Source of the DNA: Alphaproteobacteria bacterium
GTDB lineage: Bacteria > Pseudomonadota > Alphaproteobacteria > Micavibrionales > Micavibrionaceae
Assembly (NCBI GenBank): GCA_030147745.1
Contig: JASBUS010000061.1
Span: 36,914 to 100,913 of the forward strand
Length of the DNA: 64,000 nt
Direction: 5' to 3'
Position numbers and translations under genes: made by a program. The notes beneath the pieces are model-generated. The model was given only the letters and a program-made list of their open reading frames with translations, had not been told where the DNA came from and ran no database searches. Numbering within the stretch: the stretch's first letter is position 1; each line of letters starts with the position of its first letter. Shown piece after piece: positions 1 to 9,120 of this stretch.

Positions 1-797
1 TGCGCCTTGGGGTGATATTGCTCGGCGCGCGTTTTGCCTTTGCGGATTTATCTGGCCTTGGCGGCGTCACGATCCTGCTGATCATCGCCGCGACTTTAGC
101 GACCATCTTCATCAGCCTTGCTGCAGCCAAAATGCTCAAACTTTCGCATAATCTCGGCCTCCTACTCGGCGGGGCAACGGCGATATGTGGCGCATCAGCA
201 TCCTTGGCGATTGCCGCCCTACTGCCGCAAAATAAAGAGACCGATGAACAAACCGCCGCCGCCGTTATTGCCGTTACCGCGATTGGGACATTGGCGATGA
301 TCCTTTACCCGTTCATCTTGCCGCTTCTTCCCTTTACAGATCAACAGGCCGCCTTATTCATTGGTGGGACTATCCATGATGTGGCGCAGGTTGTTGGCGC
401 GGGCTATAGCCTATCGCATGATATTGGTGACGGCGCGATATTAGTGAAACTTATTCGCGTTTTCATGCTGATCCCTGTATTGGTCGTGCTCTCCCTCCTG
501 ATCCGCCATGACCATAGCGCAGGCGCAGGCACAAAACCGCGTTTTCAATTCCCGCTTTTCTTAATTGGCTTTATCGCTTTGCTTGGTTTGAATGCGATGG
601 GGCTTATTCCCGATGCACTGCGCAGCAGTTTGAAAGATGCATCAAGCTGGGCGCTGATGATTGCCCTTACCGCGGTCGGGCTAAAAACCCCGATCGGCAA
701 GATCTTCATTCAGGCGCGCAAACCCTTCATTTTGGTGCTGATCAACAGCTTCGCGCTTATCGCGCTCTATGCCGCTTATATATTTCTGGTCGCTTAA
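1..797 (+). CDS. YeiH/UPF0324 family membrane protein (5' truncated by window edge)
   Basis: Polytopic inner-membrane protein of the YeiH family (putative sulfate exporter family, true substrate unsettled). The frame is open to the window edge, and the residues before the first possible GTG still read as family sequence (RLGVILLGARF), so the real start lies upstream and perhaps 70-90 residues are missing. Family hallmarks are the glycine-rich GGATAICGASASLA segment and the GGTIHDVAQVVGAGY segment followed by LVKLIRVFMLIPVL. About eight hydrophobic helices remain. Its stop overlaps the stop of the convergent small membrane gene by 4 nt. Confidence 0.85.
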   Translation, partial: RLGVILLGARFAFADLSGLGGVTILLIIAATLATIFISLAAAKMLKLSHNLGLLLGGATAICGASASLAIAALLPQNKETDEQTAAAVIAVTAIGTLAMILYPFILPLLPFTDQQAALFIGGTIHDVAQVVGAGYSLSHDIGDGAILVKLIRVFMLIPVLVVLSLLIRHDHSAGAGTKPRFQFPLFLIGFIALLGLNAMGLIPDALRSSLKDASSWALMIALTAVGLKTPIGKIFIQARKPFILVLINSFALIALYAAYIFLVA

Positions 798-1144
798 AAA
801 CTCATCCCGAATTTCTTTAAGACCCAAACCATAATGAAATAAAGCGCAACCGTGACCGCGCAGGATGCCCCAAGCGCGACAAAGAAATGCACACCATGGC
901 GTAGCAAAGCCGGCAAAATCAAAAACATCGGCAGGGATGGCAGCACAAGCCAGAAGGTCGCTTCGGCATGATCGGCAATGCGGGCGCTGTCTTTGGTTTC
1001 AATCCAAATCCAGATCATCGCCAAAACCGATACAATCGGTAAAGACGCAATCAACGCCCCAAAAGCTGCGCTGCGTTTGGTGACTTCTGACACCGCCGCA
1101 ATAATTAAACCAGATAATAACGCCTTAAATAATGCAAAACCCAT
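794..1144 (-). CDS. DUF3147 family small membrane protein
   Basis: A 116-residue protein of four predicted transmembrane helices with only short loops. The pattern (SGLIIAAVSEVTKRS near the start, then LIASLPIVSVLAMIWIW and a charged ETKD turn) matches the GlpM-like DUF3147 family of small integral membrane proteins, whose function is unknown. It lies 6 nt downstream of the ABC-2 permease gene on the same strand, so it is probably the last gene of that transcription unit. It overlaps the convergent YeiH-type gene by 4 nt at the stop codons. Confidence 0.7.
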   Translation of the reverse strand: MGFALFKALLSGLIIAAVSEVTKRSAAFGALIASLPIVSVLAMIWIWIETKDSARIADHAEATFWLVLPSLPMFLILPALLRHGVHFFVALGASCAVTVALYFIMVWVLKKFGMSF

Positions 1145-1150
1145 GGCCTA

Positions 1151-2524
1151 TTATGCCCCCTTATTAAAACGCTGTAGACGGTGATATAAAAACCACCCCG
1201 CTAAACCACATTGCACCATCACAGGGCCGCAGCTATTAAAGAAGCCGCCAACGCCCGTCGGCATAATCATCGACAAACCGCCGCCATATAATATTTTATC
1301 GCGGAAGGCACTGCCCGACACAAAGGCATCATCCAATGTGAATGATATAGTAAGGAAATACACAAAGAAGTAATAACAACAGATTTTGAAAGACACAAAA
1401 CGCTGCTTTTGCCCCATTAAAAAGCCATGTAGCACCAAACCATCACGTAAAGTGAACAGCAACATACCCAAGCCCAAGTTAAAGACGGAAAATTCGATCT
1501 CCCCTGCCTCGCCCTTAAAGACAAATGGCAGCAGCACCAATAACGGCAGCGCAAAAAACAGCGTTGCTGCCCAGCGCGGAATATCCATATAAAGCTGCGC
1601 CCAATCCTTAGCCTGCCACGCCGCAAGGCAGCGCCTATAGGGCATAATGTCACGTGACGATTCCAGCATTTTGACATAGAGCAGCGACACCACCACCCAG
1701 AAGGCAATTAAATACGGCATGCCTTGATCCAATCCACGCCATGTCATATCCATCCCTTGCGGATAAAGCCCCGCAACATAAACCGCCGCTGTAAAGACAA
1801 ACGCCATCCAAACCAAAGGGGTGTTTTTATATTGCAGTTCAACGCGAATTAAACGCTGCAGGCCAACAACCACCCAAAACAAGACAAACAGCACACTCAG
1901 CAAATCAAAGCTTGTCTGATTAATTTCAAGGCCGTGCCAATGCATCTTGCCCGATGATGAAAACCAATCAAACCCCATCACCGCCTGAAATGACCAATTC
2001 GCCATTACCATCCCAATGAAGAGCGGCACAATCACGCGCATACGGTCATTATGAATACTCGTCAGCGCCGTCAGCAGCGCGCTCGCATGACCAAACACAG
2101 CCGATAAAATACTCGCCGCCAAAAACACCCAGACCGATGGCGTATTGCGCCCAAAGGCATTATCAGGATAATTCAGCGCCATAATCAATAAAAGCGGTAA
2201 ACCAAAATACCATGCATATGATGTCGCGCCGAAAAGCTTGCCAAACACCAATTGCCACGGCCCAATCGCCGACATTTTTTGGAAATCCCATGTATTGCCT
2301 TTAATCTCCGTACTCAAAGCATGGGCGGCCTCATATGTGCCAAAAATCCCAAGCACGATAAATGCAAATGGCATAGTGAAATGGAATAAGTTTTCACCTG
2401 AGTTATCATCCCATAGCCCTGCAAAATACAAATACCCAATCAAGACAACAGGCATCGCCGCCAAGCGGAAGGGCGAAAATTTAAGCCATAAATTACGGTG
2501 AAATTCTGGATTCAAAATAATCAT
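1151..2524 (-). CDS. ABC-2 type exporter permease
   Basis: A 457-residue membrane protein with roughly twelve hydrophobic segments. The N-terminal part has the ABC-2 permease arrangement, with a cytoplasmic start, a TM pair and an amphipathic EIKGNTWDFQKMSAIGPWQ coupling-type segment. Its ATG overlaps the TGA of the ATPase gene (ATGA, 4 nt), so the two subunits are translationally coupled and form one exporter. The substrate cannot be told from sequence. The protein is longer than a minimal ABC-2 permease of about 250 residues, and the second half adds extra helices around residues 280-450. Confidence 0.8.
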   Translation of the reverse strand: MIILNPEFHRNLWLKFSPFRLAAMPVVLIGYLYFAGLWDDNSGENLFHFTMPFAFIVLGIFGTYEAAHALSTEIKGNTWDFQKMSAIGPWQLVFGKLFGATSYAWYFGLPLLLIMALNYPDNAFGRNTPSVWVFLAASILSAVFGHASALLTALTSIHNDRMRVIVPLFIGMVMANWSFQAVMGFDWFSSSGKMHWHGLEINQTSFDLLSVLFVLFWVVVGLQRLIRVELQYKNTPLVWMAFVFTAAVYVAGLYPQGMDMTWRGLDQGMPYLIAFWVVVSLLYVKMLESSRDIMPYRRCLAAWQAKDWAQLYMDIPRWAATLFFALPLLVLLPFVFKGEAGEIEFSVFNLGLGMLLFTLRDGLVLHGFLMGQKQRFVSFKICCYYFFVYFLTISFTLDDAFVSGSAFRDKILYGGGLSMIMPTGVGGFFNSCGPVMVQCGLAGWFLYHRLQRFNKGA

Positions 2525-3462
2525 GCGCTTTGCTCCTCTTTACCGAGATGCGCCAAATCCATATAGGCGGATTTTAAAGTTTTCTGCATTGGGACGAAAC
2601 GCAAGACAGGCAAGCCCTTCTCAATCAAATATTTCAAAAACGCCGTCTGCGCAGCAGCGTCGCCGCTGAAATTACACGTCACCATCTGGCCATTTTTCTG
2701 TAGCGAACCAACGCCCTGATAGGTCGAAATGATATGCATATACGCATCGCCCACAGGCTCGGTCAGGTTAATCTCAATCACCGTTTCCTCAACCGCCTGA
2801 TGTTCCGCCAATTTAACATGGGAACGTATCTCCCCATCACGAATGACCAACATATCGGTACAATAATCTTCAAGCTCCGCCAGAATATGGGATGACACCA
2901 TAATCGTCATGCCGCGCTGCTGCAAACGGACAATAAAGGCGGATAAATGCACGCGCGCTTCGGGGTCTAGGCCAGAGGCCGGTTCATCCAGCAGTAAAAT
3001 TTTCGGCTCATGGATCATCGCCAAGCCGACGCCCAAGCGCTGACGATAGCCACGCGACAAGCTGCCCGCTTTTTTATCCAGATATTTGGTAATCTCGACA
3101 TCTTCGGCGACGGCCTCGATACGTTCATTCAAGGCGCGTTCAGGCAGTTTTTGACACCACGCCATATAGGTTAAACATTGGCGGACGCTCAAATCATTAT
3201 ACAGCCCAAAAAAGTCCGATAAATACCCCATTTTGCGGTGGGCTTCGCGTGGGTTTTTGTGAATATCAACGCCATCAATCTCAATATGACCCGATAGCGG
3301 GTTTTCCAAATTGGTTAAGCAGCGCAGCAAGGTTGTTTTACCCGCCCCGTTCGGCCCGACCAGCGCCGTGACGCTGCCTTCGGCTAATTCAAAATTGATA
3401 TCCTTTAACACCTGATGCGGCGGATATTCAAAATTTAATCCACGAACGGAAATAATCGCCAT
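2521..3462 (-). CDS. ABC-2 type exporter ATP-binding subunit
   Basis: A 313-residue ATPase. Walker A GPNGAGKTT is at 36-44, the signature LSRGYRQRL at 135-143, Walker B ILLLDEP at 155-161 followed by ASGLDP, and the switch histidine is in VSSH. The usual Q-loop glutamine is replaced within YLSDFFGLY, as in other exporters of the bacitracin/ABC-2 kind. I chose the ATG at 3462 because TAGGGGG lies 6 nt before it. A 13-residue upstream extension is possible but has no such site. Its 3' end overlaps the permease start, giving a two-gene exporter unit. Confidence 0.88.
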   Translation of the reverse strand: MAIISVRGLNFEYPPHQVLKDINFELAEGSVTALVGPNGAGKTTLLRCLTNLENPLSGHIEIDGVDIHKNPREAHRKMGYLSDFFGLYNDLSVRQCLTYMAWCQKLPERALNERIEAVAEDVEITKYLDKKAGSLSRGYRQRLGVGLAMIHEPKILLLDEPASGLDPEARVHLSAFIVRLQQRGMTIMVSSHILAELEDYCTDMLVIRDGEIRSHVKLAEHQAVEETVIEINLTEPVGDAYMHIISTYQGVGSLQKNGQMVTCNFSGDAAAQTAFLKYLIEKGLPVLRFVPMQKTLKSAYMDLAHLGKEEQSA

Positions 3463-3575
3463 GATATGCCCCCTATTTGGTTGTACAGCGCGCTCTATCA
3501 TAACAATAAAGCCCCGTCGAGGCCACCCATTATGCTATAATAAAACAAGACCATAGAAGATATTAGGAGGGACAT

Positions 3576-3818
3576 ATGACTTTAACAGAACTCACCCTAT
3601 TTTTTGGCTGGATGAGCGCCATCAATATCGGCTTGCTCTTCTTCTCGCTCATCATGATTTTGGCGTTAAAAGACAAAATTAAGCCGCTCCACGCCAAATT
3701 ATTTAACCTGCAGCCCGAATATCTCGACCGCGTTTATTTTAAATTTCTTGCCTATTACAAGCTTGGCATTATCTTATTTAATCTGGTTCCGTATTTAACA
3801 CTCAGATTATGTATGTAA
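3576..3818 (+). CDS. DUF6868-type small membrane protein
   Basis: An 80-residue protein with two transmembrane helices, about residues 6-30 and 58-76, joined by a charged loop (KDKIKPLHAKLFNLQPEYLDRVYFKF). This layout matches the small DUF6868 membrane proteins, whose role is unknown. A strong AGGAGGG ribosome-binding site sits 5 nt before the ATG. It is followed after 6 nt by the CPBP protease gene and is probably cotranscribed with it. Confidence 0.65.
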   Translation: MTLTELTLFFGWMSAINIGLLFFSLIMILALKDKIKPLHAKLFNLQPEYLDRVYFKFLAYYKLGIILFNLVPYLTLRLCM

Positions 3819-3824
3819 GGCTGT

Positions 3825-4478
3825 ATGCTGCAAAATTTTCTTAAAAACCCGATCGTCCTCGCGCTTGAATTTTTCATCCTCTGCATTGCTTTGCCGGGTT
3901 ATATTATATTCACCAAAAGCGCGCCTTTTATGTTCAGCTTCCTTTGGGGCGCGACGCTTTATGGCTATATCATCATGCGGATTTGTTACCCTGATGAATT
4001 AAAAGATGTTTTTAAATTCCGCCAAGTGAAACGCAGCTTCATGCCGCCCTTGTTGATCCGCTGGGTTGTGGCAACGATCGCCATGATCGGGTTTCTTTAT
4101 TGGTATGATGCGCCGCGGCTATTCTTCCTGCCGAAAACCAGCCCTGAAATGGTGCTGATGCTGCTGTTTCTCTATCCGATCATCTCCGCCCTGCCGCAGG
4201 AATTTATCTTCTGTAGCTTTTTCTTCCGCCGCTATAAACGCTTTTTCGGGACGGGCCGCAAAATGGTACTGGCGAGCGCGCTTATCTTCGCCTATGCCCA
4301 TGTGCTGTACCTCAACCCCGTTGCCCCTGTACTTAGCTTCATTGGCGGTCTAATATTCGCGGAGACATACAGACGTACGCATTCCCTAGCGCTCGTCACA
4401 CTTGAACATGGCCTATACGGCAATGCGTTATTCGTCATTGGTCTGGGCTGGTATTTTTACGGCGGGGCAGTCCACTAA
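3825..4478 (+). CDS. CPBP family intramembrane protease-like protein
   Basis: A 217-residue membrane protein of the CPBP (CAAX protease and bacteriocin-processing) family. The three active-site segments can be seen: QEFIFCSFFFRR at 125-136 (usual form EExxxR, so the first glutamate is Gln125 here and Glu126 is kept), FAYAHVLY with His159, and LEHGLYGN with Glu194, His195 and Asn200. The Gln in the first position is a departure from the consensus and could reduce activity. The gene follows the DUF6868-like gene by 6 nt and overlaps the convergent acyltransferase by 44 nt. Confidence 0.8.
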   Translation: MLQNFLKNPIVLALEFFILCIALPGYIIFTKSAPFMFSFLWGATLYGYIIMRICYPDELKDVFKFRQVKRSFMPPLLIRWVVATIAMIGFLYWYDAPRLFFLPKTSPEMVLMLLFLYPIISALPQEFIFCSFFFRRYKRFFGTGRKMVLASALIFAYAHVLYLNPVAPVLSFIGGLIFAETYRRTHSLALVTLEHGLYGNALFVIGLGWYFYGGAVH

Positions 4479-5508
4479 TTATCCGAATAAGCGGGCGTTC
4501 AATGATTAAATAGGCGATATGCGCGCCAATTAAACAGGCGCATATCGTCAAACCACAAAACAGCCAAAGCGCCCCGCCATCAAATAGCCGCATCCAAATT
4601 AATTGCGCTGCGCCGATGATAAACGGATGCGCTAAATAAAGGGAATATGAACTATCCCCGAGCGCCGTCAAAACACGTGGCGGTTTAAGCGCTGCTGCCC
4701 CGCTTGGCAATGTCAGCGCCGCGACAAATACCATGCCTGTCAATGCCCGCAGCCATTCAAAAACGAAAGGCGAATAAAGCACATCATACCACAGATGTAA
4801 CGTCACCAAGCCAAGCCCAAATAGACAGCCTGCCCATAACGTCCATGACGGCAAGCGTACACCCCGAATATACGCATAAGCGAGCCACGCACCGATCAAA
4901 AATTCCAAGACAATTGGGTCAAACCAATAATTCAAAATCACCCATGGCTGCGGCAAGAAAAAACCGATCATAACAGTTAAGGCAAAATAGAGGCTAAGCG
5001 CGACCATCATCTTACGCAGCGGCAAGGCAAGCAGCGCCGCGAGGATCAAATAAAAATACATTTCGTAATTGAGCGACCACCCCAAGCTGAGCAAAGGACG
5101 CACTGAATCCCCAAGCGGGCGAATATGCGGAATAAATAAATAGGACTGCACCACATGCCAAAAATCATAACGGGCAATTTGCACCGCATGCGGCATGATC
5201 AACACCACACCAACCATTAACGAGGTATAAAACCAATAAATCGGCGCGATACGCACAAAGCGCCGCCATAAAAACGCCTTAAACGCGCCGCTCTGGCCAA
5301 TCATTTTCTGCGCGGCATATACAATCACAAAACCAGAAATCACAAAGAAGATATCCACCCCGACCGAACCCGGATAAACCCGCCAGTCAAGAGCTGCGCC
5401 AGCCGAAGCCGCCATGCTCACAGCTTCATGCTGCACATGCCCAACCAACACCAAAAATGCCGCGAGCCCACGCAGAACCTGCAATCCAAATAATTTATCT
5501 TGCCCCAT
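4435..5508 (-). CDS. acyltransferase family 3 (OafA/YrhL-like) membrane protein
   Basis: An integral-membrane acyltransferase of about 357 residues, which would transfer an acyl group to a surface polysaccharide or lipid headgroup. Diagnostic segments are FGLQVLRGLAAFLVLVGHVQH at the N-terminus (the R and the H of the RGxAA...H motif) and SVGVDIFFVISGFVI about 40 residues later, followed by roughly ten helices. I chose the ATG at 5508 (MGQDKLFG) because the family starts just before this motif and AAAGG precedes it; an upstream ATG at 5574 would add 22 untypical residues. The acceptor is unknown, with no glycan cluster beside it. Confidence 0.85.
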   Translation of the reverse strand: MGQDKLFGLQVLRGLAAFLVLVGHVQHEAVSMAASAGAALDWRVYPGSVGVDIFFVISGFVIVYAAQKMIGQSGAFKAFLWRRFVRIAPIYWFYTSLMVGVVLIMPHAVQIARYDFWHVVQSYLFIPHIRPLGDSVRPLLSLGWSLNYEMYFYLILAALLALPLRKMMVALSLYFALTVMIGFFLPQPWVILNYWFDPIVLEFLIGAWLAYAYIRGVRLPSWTLWAGCLFGLGLVTLHLWYDVLYSPFVFEWLRALTGMVFVAALTLPSGAAALKPPRVLTALGDSSYSLYLAHPFIIGAAQLIWMRLFDGGALWLFCGLTICACLIGAHIAYLIIERPLIRIISGLPRRKNTSPDQ

Positions 5509-5604
5509 AATGAAAACCTTTGTGAAACCAAAGTCGATGCCATCAGCATAACGCAAAGACAGCACTTTGGGCAAAGGCTTTTAAGTATAGACTCTTCTGT
5601 ATGA

Positions 5605-6090
5605 TTAGATATCAAGCGTTTTCGGCGCGATGCCATAGGCGGCATGTGCGCTTGTATAGTCAATACGCTTTTTCAAAAAGGCCGATAGGCGCTTTTCCAT
5701 TTTCTTTGGACCATTTTGGTCAATCAATTCTTGTATGGTCTTGCGGTTGGCAGGAATGCTGCCAAAGCCGTTAGCGTGACGCTTTATTGATATCAAATAA
5801 TCACCCCATAATTTGCTATCCGCGCCAACATTTAAATAGCGATCTTGCGGCAGATATGTGCCTTCCGCGCCCTTAACCAAGAACTGCACATAATCACGCG
5901 CATAGCCCAAATTATGCGTAAAAGCCGGATATTTAAAACCCGCCACATCACGAACCGCTTCAATATCCTCAACCATTAACGCCGCATCCACAGCCGAGAA
6001 GATCTTCCCCTTCGCCGTATATATCGCGTTTTCAAATTCTTTCTTCAACGACGCAATCGCGCGCTGCTGTATCTGATAAGCCGAAGCCAT
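5605..6090 (-). CDS. hypothetical protein, 161 aa
   Basis: I do not recognise this protein. It has no signal peptide or membrane segment. The N-terminal half is helical (IQQRAIASLKKEFENAIYTAKGKIFSAVDAALMVEDIEAV), the middle carries aromatic residues (FKYPAFTHNLGYARDYVQFL), and the C-terminus is lysine-rich (KKMEKRLSAFLKKRID). A purine-rich AAGGGGAGAAGAGAG stretch immediately precedes the ATG. It stands alone between the acyltransferase and an exported protein gene, both on the same strand with gaps of about 75-95 nt. A soluble cytoplasmic protein is the most that can be said. Confidence 0.6.
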   Translation of the reverse strand: MASAYQIQQRAIASLKKEFENAIYTAKGKIFSAVDAALMVEDIEAVRDVAGFKYPAFTHNLGYARDYVQFLVKGAEGTYLPQDRYLNVGADSKLWGDYLISIKRHANGFGSIPANRKTIQELIDQNGPKKMEKRLSAFLKKRIDYTSAHAAYGIAPKTLDI

Positions 6091-6164
6091 CTCTCTTCTC
6101 CCCTTAAATCCATGTGAGGGCTAAGCTCTAGCAGAGCGGGTGAGATTATGTCAAGGGAGATGTT

Positions 6165-6731
6165 TTACAAACACGGATTCATAACGGGTGGGCGCGGGAC
6201 AGAAAGTAATTCATCTACCCCTTGCGTTAAATTTAATATAAATTCATCATCCTGATTAGGCAGAAGATGCGGAGCAAAGCCATCACTGCACATCTCATCT
6301 TTTGATCTATATTTAACCTTATTAAACGCTTCAAAAGCCGCCGCCTCAAGATCTAATTTCGTGACTGGCGTAAGGCTATTTTCAACTATAAACACTTCAA
6401 TACGGTCTACAGCATCTTTTAGCGCAGCTTTCAAATTAACACGGCTATCATCATAACATTGTTCACTTTGCAACCTTATGTGAGAATACATCCGCCATGC
6501 ACATTGAACTGCGCCTAACCCAGTGTCATCGACCCAAGCGACACCCCCATCTTTTGCTTCCATCGCCCTAACACCGCTTGCAAAACGTGCCGTTCTTAAA
6601 CCTTCATGCGTTGTAATCTCAACATCAGGCCGCGCCGCAAGCGAAGCCCAAAGGTCATCTTCTGCCATAGAAGAATTTGTTCTAGCCACAATCACAAGGC
6701 TCAACAAACAAAGAAATAGATAAAATCTCAT
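6165..6731 (-). CDS. exported hypothetical protein, 188 aa
   Basis: Unrecognised protein with a short signal peptide (MRFYLFLCLLSLVIVARTNSSMAED, probable cleavage after SMA). The mature part has four cysteines (in VQCAW, EQCYD, EMCSD and near the C-terminus, NPCL), suggesting disulfides in the periplasm. No domain is recognisable. The ATG is preceded by GAGTAAT. It lies downstream of another small membrane protein gene and of guaA on the same strand, but the 53-nt gap and lack of functional link make co-function uncertain. Confidence 0.6.
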   Translation of the reverse strand: MRFYLFLCLLSLVIVARTNSSMAEDDLWASLAARPDVEITTHEGLRTARFASGVRAMEAKDGGVAWVDDTGLGAVQCAWRMYSHIRLQSEQCYDDSRVNLKAALKDAVDRIEVFIVENSLTPVTKLDLEAAAFEAFNKVKYRSKDEMCSDGFAPHLLPNQDDEFILNLTQGVDELLSVPRPPVMNPCL

Positions 6732-6784
6732 TTTATTACTCTAACCAAACCATAAGCCTACACACAACGAACTGATTTATATAA

Positions 6785-7213
6785 TTATTTTTTTGATATT
6801 TTTAATGCGCTAGAGCCAAATATATTTCCTAACGCAAACCGAACTCCACTTAAGACAGCCAACAAAAAAGAAAAAGAGATCAGATAACCAAAAAGAAGGA
6901 TAGCAATAGACTCATGTCTCAATATGCAGGCATATCCCATAAAGCTCCAATTTGCCTTATTTCTAAAATATTTTTCACCAGACCGAACATATGTCTTTAC
7001 ATCAGCCGCGTGTTTTTGCGCATCATAGGGTTCATAATCATTATCATTGCGCACATACTTTGTTTTATCATGCGCCTGACTACCCGCTGTATAAACACAG
7101 AAATCCTCACCTGTATTCGTACCTTGTAAAAACGGAATAGAAATAAATGACATAAATACGCATACAACAATTATTGTCCTATAACTTACCAGAACCTTCA
7201 AAACCTTAAGCAC
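6785..7213 (-). CDS. hypothetical two-helix membrane protein, 142 aa
   Basis: An unrecognised small membrane protein. There is one hydrophobic helix near the N-terminus (TIIVVCVFMSFISIPFL), a polar, probably periplasmic segment of about 65 residues with many lysines and tyrosines and two cysteines, and a second helix (IAILLFGYLISFSFLLAVLSG). It starts with GTG only 3 nt after the guaA stop codon, with GGGAGTAGAG as ribosome-binding site, so translation is likely coupled to guaA. The link to GMP synthesis is positional only. Confidence 0.55.
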   Translation of the reverse strand: MLKVLKVLVSYRTIIVVCVFMSFISIPFLQGTNTGEDFCVYTAGSQAHDKTKYVRNDNDYEPYDAQKHAADVKTYVRSGEKYFRNKANWSFMGYACILRHESIAILLFGYLISFSFLLAVLSGVRFALGNIFGSSALKISKK

Positions 7214-7216
7214 GCT

Positions 7217-8791
7217 CTACTCCCACTCAATCGTACCCGGTGGCTTGCTCGTCACATCATAAACCACGCGGTTAATCCCGCGCACTTCGTTGATGATGCG
7301 GGTGGCGGCGCGGCCGAGGAAGTCGTGGTCGAAATGGAAGAAGTCGGCGGTCATGCCATCTACGGCGGTGACGGCGCGGAGCGCACAGACGTAATCATAG
7401 CTGCGGCCATCGCCCATAACCCCAACGGTTTTGACGGGGAGGAGCACCGCGAAAGCTTGCCAGATTTGGTCATAGAGCCCCGCATTGCGGATTTCTTCGA
7501 GATAGATGGTATCCGCTTTACGCAGGATATCGAGTTTATCTTTACTGACCGCCCCTGGGATGCGGATGGCAAGGCCAGGCCCTGGGAAAGGGTGGCGCTT
7601 AATGAAGCTGTCTGGCATGCCAAGCTCATGGCCAAGGCGGCGCACTTCGTCTTTGAATAGCTCACGCAGCGGTTCAACCAATTCAAGCTTCATATGTTCA
7701 GGTAGGCCGCCAACATTATGGTGGCTTTTGATCGTCTCGCTCGGCCCGCCAATGAAGGAGACCGATTCAATCACATCAGGGTAAAGCGTGCCTTGCGCCA
7801 GAAAATCAGGCTTTTTGCCAATTTCCTTGGCAATTTTATCCGCGCTTTCATCAAAGACATCGATGAATAATTTGCCGATTAATTTGCGTTTTTCTTCGGG
7901 GTCATCCACGCCTTCGAGCGCGCTAAGGAAGCGTTCAGACGCATCGACATGAACAAGGTTGATATTGTAATGTTCACGGAACATCGACAGCACTTGTTCC
8001 GTCTCCCCCGCCCGCATAAAGCCTGTATCGACATAAATACAGGTCAGCTGCTTGCCAATCGCTTCGTGGATCAACACCGCCGTGACGGAGCTATCGACCC
8101 CGCCAGAAAGGCCGCAAATCACATGGCCGTCACCGACTTGGTCTTTGATGCGCTGCTGACTTTCGGCGCGAAAGGCCGCCATCGTCCAATCCCCGACGCA
8201 GCCACAAACATGATGGGTGAAGTTTTTAAGAAGCGCCGCGCCTTCAGGTGTATGCACAACTTCAGGGTGGAACTGTACGCCATAGAATTTCTTATCATCA
8301 TTGGCAATCACCGCATGCGGCGCACCTTCGGATGTTGCCACCACGCGAAAACCGTCTGGCAGCGCGGTGACGCGGTCACCATGGCTCATCCACACGGTAT
8401 GACGCCCGCCGACTGGCCAAATATGACGGAACAGCGCACAGTCATCTTGAATATCAATCACCGCGCGGCCAAATTCTTTATGATCAGAGCCCTCAACATT
8501 GCCGCCGAGCTGTTTCGCCATAGTTTGCTGCCCATAACAAATGCCCAGCACAGGCACGCCAAGGTCAAATAAACCTTCTGGCGCGGCAGGGGCATCAGGC
8601 GCAGTAACGGAACATGGCCCGCCAGACAAAATGATGCCTTTGGGGTTAAACGCCTTAATTTTATCAAGGCTTGCCTCATGAAATGGCCATACTTCGGAAT
8701 AAACGCGGCTTTCGCGGACACGGCGGGCAATAAGCTGCGTCACTTGCGAGCCAAAATCGAGGATCAAAATATGGTTATGGGCGGCGGTCAT
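7217..8791 (-). CDS. guaA: GMP synthase (glutamine-hydrolysing)
   Basis: Converts XMP to GMP using glutamine and ATP, the last step of guanine nucleotide synthesis, in the cytoplasm. The 524-residue length is normal. The N-terminal class I amidotransferase domain has the nucleophile Cys85 in GICYGQQ and His175/Glu177 in GVQFHPEV. The ATP-pyrophosphatase domain has the P-loop SGGVDSS at 229-235. The C-terminal dimerisation domain has [13 protein letters not shown] and ends in the family-typical PGTIEWE. GGAG lies about 13 nt before the ATG. A GTG-started small membrane gene follows after 3 nt. Confidence 0.97.
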   Translation of the reverse strand: MTAAHNHILILDFGSQVTQLIARRVRESRVYSEVWPFHEASLDKIKAFNPKGIILSGGPCSVTAPDAPAAPEGLFDLGVPVLGICYGQQTMAKQLGGNVEGSDHKEFGRAVIDIQDDCALFRHIWPVGGRHTVWMSHGDRVTALPDGFRVVATSEGAPHAVIANDDKKFYGVQFHPEVVHTPEGAALLKNFTHHVCGCVGDWTMAAFRAESQQRIKDQVGDGHVICGLSGGVDSSVTAVLIHEAIGKQLTCIYVDTGFMRAGETEQVLSMFREHYNINLVHVDASERFLSALEGVDDPEEKRKLIGKLFIDVFDESADKIAKEIGKKPDFLAQGTLYPDVIESVSFIGGPSETIKSHHNVGGLPEHMKLELVEPLRELFKDEVRRLGHELGMPDSFIKRHPFPGPGLAIRIPGAVSKDKLDILRKADTIYLEEIRNAGLYDQIWQAFAVLLPVKTVGVMGDGRSYDYVCALRAVTAVDGMTADFFHFDHDFLGRAATRIINEVRGINRVVYDVTSKPPGTIEWE

Positions 8792-8961
8792 TTCGGCGGG
8801 TGCTCCTTCTTGGAAAAAAGCCTTATTTAATAGGTCGATAGAGTAGCGCGAAACGCCAGAAAAACCAAGGCTTTCTATCGGATTTTATCGCTTAGCTGTG
8901 CAACGCTGATTAGCGGGTTTTCATAAAAAGAAAGATTCTTTCGCTTTTTTGATTCAAAGGC

Positions 8962-8990
8962 TTGATTTTTCTGGCTTAATGCCGTACAAC
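8962..8990 (+). promoter_or_regulatory. candidate rpsA promoter and leader region
   Basis: The 329-nt gap between the divergent guaA and rpsA genes holds no other gene that I can see. TTGATT and TACAAC with a 17-nt spacer form a plausible sigma-70 promoter, giving an rpsA leader of about 120 nt. Within the leader, GGGG-TTAGTT-CCCC (9035-9048) could form a small hairpin. AAAGGA lies 11 nt before the rpsA ATG. S1 leaders are often autoregulated in other bacteria; that is background and is not shown here. Confidence 0.4.
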
Positions 8991-9120
8991 ACACCGCGAG
9001 CGCACAGATTGCTATGGGCTTTGCCGTCTATTTTGGGGTTAGTTCCCCCGTATAAATAGCCGTCAAATGCCGCAAAACATAACTTTCTGTGTAAATATCA
9101 ACTTGAAAGGAAACTAAAAT

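Noticed and set aside
1151..3462. The exporter genes here as part of the Dot/Icm system
   Set aside because: Ordinary ABC-2 pair, 17 kb away, no shared features.
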